Assembly (NCBI GenBank): GCA_934371135.1 | Contig: CAKRNO010000029.1 | Coordinates: forward strand, 1 to 15,516 | DNA from: an uncultured Eubacteriales bacterium | GTDB taxonomy: Bacteria > Bacillota > Clostridia > Oscillospirales > CAG-272 | Length of the DNA stretch: 15,516 bases | Direction of reading: 5' to 3' | Position numbers and translations under genes: made by a program | Shown: positions 12,632 through 15,516 of the stretch, piece by piece | How positions within the stretch are numbered: the first letter of the stretch is position 1 | Layout: each line of letters starts with the position of its first letter | Notes under the pieces: generated by a model | Databases searched by the model: none | What the model was told of the DNA's origin: nothing | The model's input: the letters and a program-made list of their open reading frames with translations, nothing else

Positions 12632-12710
12632 GTTGGCTGGCGCAGGTGTAAACCCCCGCCACAAAGAAACGGAAGGCACATAAAAAAGCGGGGAGAGGAC
12701 TTTTGCAAAA
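12597..12710 (+). repeat. 114-bp dispersed repeat, copy 1
   Basis: It matches 15403-15516 almost base for base, with about one substitution and one compensating insertion and deletion. It contains the CTCCAAAA/TTTTGGAG terminator, GGCTGGCGCAGG, and AAAAAAGCGGGGAGAGGA. It runs directly into the palindrome at 12689-12722. Confidence 0.88.
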
Positions 12711-12722
12711 GTCCTCTCCCCG
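12689..12722. repeat. 34-bp perfect palindrome
   Basis: Arms 12689-12705 and 12706-12722 are exact reverse complements around the centre TTTTGCAAAA. As RNA it gives a hairpin with a GC-rich base. It closes the 114-bp repeat. The copy at the window end is cut inside its left half. Confidence 0.85.
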
Positions 12723-12932
12723 TACCCCTCTTTCAAAAACTTTAAAGCATTTTGTGGCTGGCGCAAAGCATTATATAGCTGGCACAAGTTACCCCCGCCG
12801 CATAGATCCGAACCGCGGCGTCACGATACCTCCCGCGCGGAACCATGTCCTCCCGATACCGCCGCGCAAAACCTCGTCTCTCCGTGCCCGCGTTTTCTTC
12901 GTTACACCACCGCTCCCCGGAAACCTCCCCCT

Positions 12933-13095
12933 GTAGGGGCGACCACTGGTCGCCCGCGGTCTCCCCGACACACCGCCGCGCACCGCAAAAACTCCGCTCC
13001 TGTAGGGGCGACCATCGGTCGCCCGCGTTTCCCGCAGATCACACCGCCGCACCCCGAAAACCTCCGCTCCGTAGGGGCGACCATTGGTCGCCCGC
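12933..13095 (+). repeat. Tandem array of three 25-bp palindromic repeats, 69-bp period
   Basis: Copies lie at 12933-12957 (centre ACT), 13002-13026 (ATC) and 13071-13095 (ATT), all forward and exactly 69 bp apart. The 44-bp spacers are themselves alike, sharing CACCGCCGC and a segment like CCGAAAACCTCCGCTCC, and a similar segment precedes the first copy. The last copy is followed by GCAAATACGGCTCCGC, also found after the copy at 15274. Confidence 0.85.
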
Positions 13096-13131
13096 AAATA
13101 CGGCTCCGCCGGTAAACGGCAGGCGGCGTTT

Positions 13132-14337
13132 TTACCCCTCGTTCTTCCGCGCCGCTTCGGCGGCGGCGGCGCCGGCAGCCTCACCCATCGCGCAGCAGTC
13201 GGCGGTGACGCGGTAGGAAGCCATTGCCTCATGGGTGCCGGAGATGCAGCGGCCGGCGACCATGATGCCCCGATAGCCGCGGGGGATCATGGCGCGGAGG
13301 GGAATCTGATACGGTACGACGTTGCGCAGCACCTGGGCGTTGCCCTCGCGGTTGTGGATGTCCACGTTGAAAGCGACGGTGCAGGCGGGGTCGGGGATAT
13401 CGCCCTGCCCCCCGAAAAGATCCTGCTCGGTCAGCGTGTACTCCCCGATGATGCGGCGGGACTCGCGGATGCCGAGGGCGGGCGCAGAGGTGATGAGATC
13501 CAGGTCGCGGAAGTCCTCCACCCCCGCTTTCAGGAGTTCAAACGCCTCGATCATCTGGCGGCGCCCCTCCGCCGTGGCGGCAGCGACCTCCTTTGCCGAG
13601 AGCGGGTCGTGCGCATAGATGTGTGTGAACTGCACCACCGCAAAATGGCTGTTCGGGATGGGGATGATGTAAGGATACCGGAACGGCGACTGTTTCCCCG
13701 CCTGCTCGTACAGCCGGTCGAGGATGGGACCGACCATGAGGCCGTCGAACGCCCGGGCATACTTGTCAGGCAGGTTGCCGACGAGGAACATGAGCGTCAT
13801 CGCCTGACAGCCGCGCACATCGCCCTCGTTGTCCCCGATCGCAAAGGGACAGCCCGCCGACGCCGCGACGTTGCCGTCGCCCGTGCAGTCAATGACCGTC
13901 TTCGCGAGGTAGGCGCGCCGCCCGTCGATGTTCTCGGCGACGATACCCGTCACGGTCTTCCCCTCCGTGAGTGCGCGGGAAAAGACGGTCGAGAGCAGCA
14001 CCTCCACCCCCGCCGCCTCCATCTTCTCGTCCAGAATACGCTTCATATATTCGTAGTGAAAGCTCATCTCGCGGAAACCGCCCCAGGCGCCGCGCGACTT
14101 CAGCTCGTCAATGAGCTCGCGCACAATACCGCCCTTGTTCTCGGCGTCGAACAGCGGGTTCATGTACCCGGACGCCCAGGCGCCGCCAATGGCGTTGAAG
14201 CGATCGATGAGCAACGTCTTCGCCCCATGCCGTGCGGCGCCGAGCGCCGCGCCAACGCCCGCGGGCCCCGCCCCGACGACGATGACGTCATACTCCCCGG
14301 CGACGGGAGTCGACAGATTTTCCGTAATACACTTCAT
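13132..14337 (-). CDS. FAD-dependent oxidoreductase (FAD_oxidored, PF12831 type)
   Basis: A 401-aa flavoprotein, probably cytoplasmic. The N-terminal dinucleotide fold is clear: YDVIVVGAGPAGVGAALGAA, with the GxGxxG glycines at 22, 24 and 27, then LLIDRFNAIGGAWASG. DCTGDGNVAASAGCPF in the middle and GRCISGTHEAMASYRVTADC near the C-terminus are the second and third FAD-contacting blocks of this family. Members are often near sugar-use genes or annotated as related to fumarate reductase/succinate dehydrogenase flavoproteins, but their substrates are mostly unknown. GGAGGG precedes the ATG at 14337. It is divergent from an AraC-type regulator that probably controls it. The REP array begins 36 bases past the stop. 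The flavoprotein call is firm and the reaction is not known. Confidence 0.88.
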   Translation of the reverse strand: MKCITENLSTPVAGEYDVIVVGAGPAGVGAALGAARHGAKTLLIDRFNAIGGAWASGYMNPLFDAENKGGIVRELIDELKSRGAWGGFREMSFHYEYMKRILDEKMEAAGVEVLLSTVFSRALTEGKTVTGIVAENIDGRRAYLAKTVIDCTGDGNVAASAGCPFAIGDNEGDVRGCQAMTLMFLVGNLPDKYARAFDGLMVGPILDRLYEQAGKQSPFRYPYIIPIPNSHFAVVQFTHIYAHDPLSAKEVAAATAEGRRQMIEAFELLKAGVEDFRDLDLITSAPALGIRESRRIIGEYTLTEQDLFGGQGDIPDPACTVAFNVDIHNREGNAQVLRNVVPYQIPLRAMIPRGYRGIMVAGRCISGTHEAMASYRVTADCCAMGEAAGAAAAEAARKNEG

Positions 14338-14351
14338 AGAAATACCCTCCG

Positions 14352-14366
14352 GGCGCAGGATGCGCC
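14352..14366. other. Small hairpin in the 5' leader of the FAD oxidoreductase
   Basis: GGCGCA (14352-14357) pairs with TGCGCC (14361-14366) around 3 nt. On the minus strand it ends just before the GGAGGG binding site, so it could affect access. On the plus strand it is followed by TTTTTCC and would look like a terminator, but no plus-strand gene ends here. Confidence 0.35.
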
Positions 14367-14382
14367 TTTTTCCTTCGCCTCC

Positions 14383-14391
14383 ATTGTATCA
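14383..14391 (-). promoter_or_regulatory. Extended -10 promoter of the FAD oxidoreductase gene
   Basis: On the minus strand TGATACAAT (14391-14383) gives TGn plus a good -10. The -35 region (TCCCGT, 14411-14406) is poor and overlaps the -35 box of the divergent araC-type gene, which fits a promoter needing an activator. Confidence 0.6.
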
Positions 14392-14400
14392 TAAACGGAC

Positions 14401-14429
14401 TTGACACGGGAAAGAGAAAAAAGTATGCT
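14401..14429 (+). promoter_or_regulatory. Promoter of the AraC-type regulator gene
   Basis: A perfect TTGACA (14401-14406), 17-bp A-rich spacer, and TATGCT (14424-14429). The start would be near 14436, with a leader of about 30 nt. Confidence 0.7.
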
Positions 14430-14467
14430 GTATATGGACAAAATTATATCGAAAGGGGGAGACTCCT

Positions 14468-15211
14468 ATGGACGTGGAGGCGATCACGCTTTGCGCCTGT
14501 TTCCGCGACAAGCCGCGCTTTGAGTTTGAGGCGGAGACCTACGGGGACGAGACGGTCTTTGCCATCCTCTCCGGCTCGTTTGATTACGCCCTCGGCGACG
14601 GGGGGCAATGGCGGCGCGCCGCTGCCGGGCAGGCGGTCTTCTGCCCGCCGGGGACAGCCTTTCACCGCAGGATGGTGACCCCCGCCTCCTTCGCGCTCCT
14701 GCACTTCCGTGCAAGCGGCGAACTGCCGGACAGCGAGGAGCCGATAAAACCGGGCAACACGCGGCGTTTCTTCGAGGATATCGAGTACCTCATGCAGGAC
14801 CCGCTCTGCGTCTCGCCCGAGGAGGTGCCCGAGACGGCGCATTACGCGCGCGACCTGCTCCTTCTGTGCCGGGAGCCGCAGGAGGACATCCCTCCGGTTA
14901 TCGCGGGCGCGTACGCCCGCATGGCGGCAGACCCCTCCCGCAACCTCCCGACGAGCGCCCTCGCGCGCGACGCCGGCTACACCGAGGCGCAGTTCATCCG
15001 CCTGTTCCGCCGTCATTTCGGCGGTACGCCGAAGCAATGCCTCCTCGATCTGCGCATGGATAAAGCAAAACTGCTCCTGCGCTCGACCGATCTCCCTGTC
15101 GCCGAGGTCGCGTTCCTCGTCGGGTACGCCGACCCGCTGTATTTCAGCCGCCTGTTTCACCGCCGCACCGGATACGCCCCCGGCGTCTTCCGTACCCTCG
15201 GCGCCTGCTGA
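14468..15211 (+). CDS. AraC-family transcriptional regulator with cupin sensor domain
   Basis: A 247-aa one-component regulator. Residues 1-90 form a cupin-like ligand domain, with VFAILSGSFDYAL and AAAGQAVFCPPGTAFHR (the usual G-x-x-x-x-x-PPG loop before a histidine). Residues 155-245 hold two helix-turn-helix motifs. The first is LPTSALARDAGYTEAQFIRLFRRHFG and the second LPVAEVAFLVGYADPLYFSRLFHRRTG, the signature of this family. The length is a little short of the usual 270-300. AAGGGGGAG precedes the ATG at 14468. It is divergent from the FAD oxidoreductase with a 130-bp shared control region, so that gene is the likely target. The cupin suggests a sugar or similar small ligand, which is not visible from sequence. 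The family call is secure. Confidence 0.92.
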   Translation: MDVEAITLCACFRDKPRFEFEAETYGDETVFAILSGSFDYALGDGGQWRRAAAGQAVFCPPGTAFHRRMVTPASFALLHFRASGELPDSEEPIKPGNTRRFFEDIEYLMQDPLCVSPEEVPETAHYARDLLLLCREPQEDIPPVIAGAYARMAADPSRNLPTSALARDAGYTEAQFIRLFRRHFGGTPKQCLLDLRMDKAKLLLRSTDLPVAEVAFLVGYADPLYFSRLFHRRTGYAPGVFRTLGAC

Positions 15212-15273
15212 CCGGCGGGCAAACGGGCGCGCTCCCGGAACAGAGAACCGCCGCATCCCCAAAAGCCCCACCC

Positions 15274-15298
15274 GTAGGGGCGACCATCGGTCGCCCGC
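15274..15298 (+). repeat. 25-bp palindromic repeat, copy 6 (forward)
   Basis: GTAGGGGCGACCATCGGTCG then CCCGC, followed by AGATACGGCTCCGC, an extension shared with the copy at 13071. It faces the reverse copy at 15345. Confidence 0.85.
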
Positions 15299-15344
15299 AG
15301 ATACGGCTCCGCTTTGACGATTGCTGCCACGGGAGAAACGGAAA

Positions 15345-15369
15345 CCGGGCGACCACTGGTCGCCCCTAC
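15345..15369 (-). repeat. 25-bp palindromic repeat, copy 7 (reverse)
   Basis: The reverse form with centre ACT, ending CCCCTAC. With copy 6 it makes a 96-bp unit with inverted ends, close in size to the 104-bp unit at 2486-2589. Confidence 0.85.
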
Positions 15370-15402
15370 ACCCGTTGAGCGCAAACACCCGGCATCGCCC
15401 GT

Positions 15403-15516
15403 GCGCCCCCTCTCCAAAACCTTTTTGGAGGTTTTTTGTTGGCTGGCGCAGGTGTAAACCCCACGCCACAAGAAACGGAAAGCACATAAAAAAGCGGGGA
15501 GAGGACTTTTGCAAAA
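15403..15516 (+). repeat. 114-bp dispersed repeat, copy 2 (cut by window end)
   Basis: Near-identical to 12597-12710 and in the same orientation. It includes a terminator stem (CTCCAAAA with TTTTGGAG, then GTTTTTTG) that could serve the AraC-type gene. It stops in the left half of what would be the 34-bp palindrome. Confidence 0.88.

Larger units (their letters stand above)
12493..13131. other. Gene-free repeat block between ldhA and the FAD oxidoreductase
   Basis: No gene is supported. In order it holds a 35-bp direct repeat with a 17-pair hairpin, an intrinsic terminator, a 114-bp dispersed repeat ending in a 34-bp perfect palindrome, two GCTGGC-CAA motifs (12757, 12778), and a tandem array of three palindromic repeats with a 69-bp period. 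Confidence 0.6.
15212..15402. other. Intergenic stretch containing an inverted palindrome pair
   Basis: This region after the AraC-type gene holds the forward and reverse palindromes (15274 and 15345). No gene is seen, and the long minus-strand frames across it are chance frames. Confidence 0.5.

Noticed and set aside
12933..13095. CRISPR-like array of three 25-bp repeats with 44-bp spacers
   Set aside because: The spacers are similar to each other, the repeat is a full palindrome that also occurs singly elsewhere, and there are no cas genes.

Overview
The window reads as chromosome of a GC-rich, strictly or largely anaerobic member of the Clostridia (Firmicutes), probably an uncultured gut Oscillospirales-type or related bacterium. 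This rests on strong AGGAGG ribosome binding sites, sigma-A promoters with 17-18 bp spacing, an oxygen-sensitive class III ribonucleotide reductase under tandem NrdR boxes, a fermentative D-lactate dehydrogenase, and many small palindromic intergenic repeats. The placement is an inference; no rRNA or marker tree was available.

Layout. (1) 1-1760 is a visibly AT-richer patch. An XRE repressor (minus) is divergent from a small lipoprotein (plus), and twin identical-arm palindromes sit on the lipoprotein promoter. A short in-frame ORF follows the lipoprotein, then four stacked hairpins. (2) 1785-2297 is a coiled-coil DIP1984-like protein (minus). (3) 2430-3240 holds no convincing gene: an inverted pair of palindromic repeats, a 177-bp duplication carrying terminator-like hairpins, and six copies of a 10-bp motif. 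(4) 3242-5468 has pheA (minus) divergent from dusB (plus); the chorismate mutase part of PheA lacks most catalytic residues. (5) 5609-8331 is the nrdD-nrdG operon (minus) with two NrdR boxes upstream. (6) 8793-11258 is a two-gene operon, a YjjG-type HAD phosphatase and a DUF2264 protein. (7) 11461-12492 is a D-lactate dehydrogenase with a cysteine-rich tail. (8) 12493-13131 is a second repeat-rich non-coding block. (9) 13132-15211 is an FAD-dependent oxidoreductase (minus) divergent from an AraC-type regulator (plus). (10) 15212-15516 has a further palindrome pair and a second copy of a long intergenic repeat, cut by the window edge.

The genes do not form one pathway. They are housekeeping and metabolic units (Phe synthesis, tRNA modification, anaerobic dNTP supply, lactate fermentation, probable carbohydrate use) separated by repeats. 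The self-contained unit most likely to be new is the XRE/lipoprotein cassette with its doubled operator. The most unusual non-coding content is the layered repeat system (25-bp palindromes singly, in inverted pairs and in a 69-bp tandem array, plus the recurring TTGCGCCAGC motif). No mobile-element transposase, CRISPR array, tRNA or rRNA was recognised.
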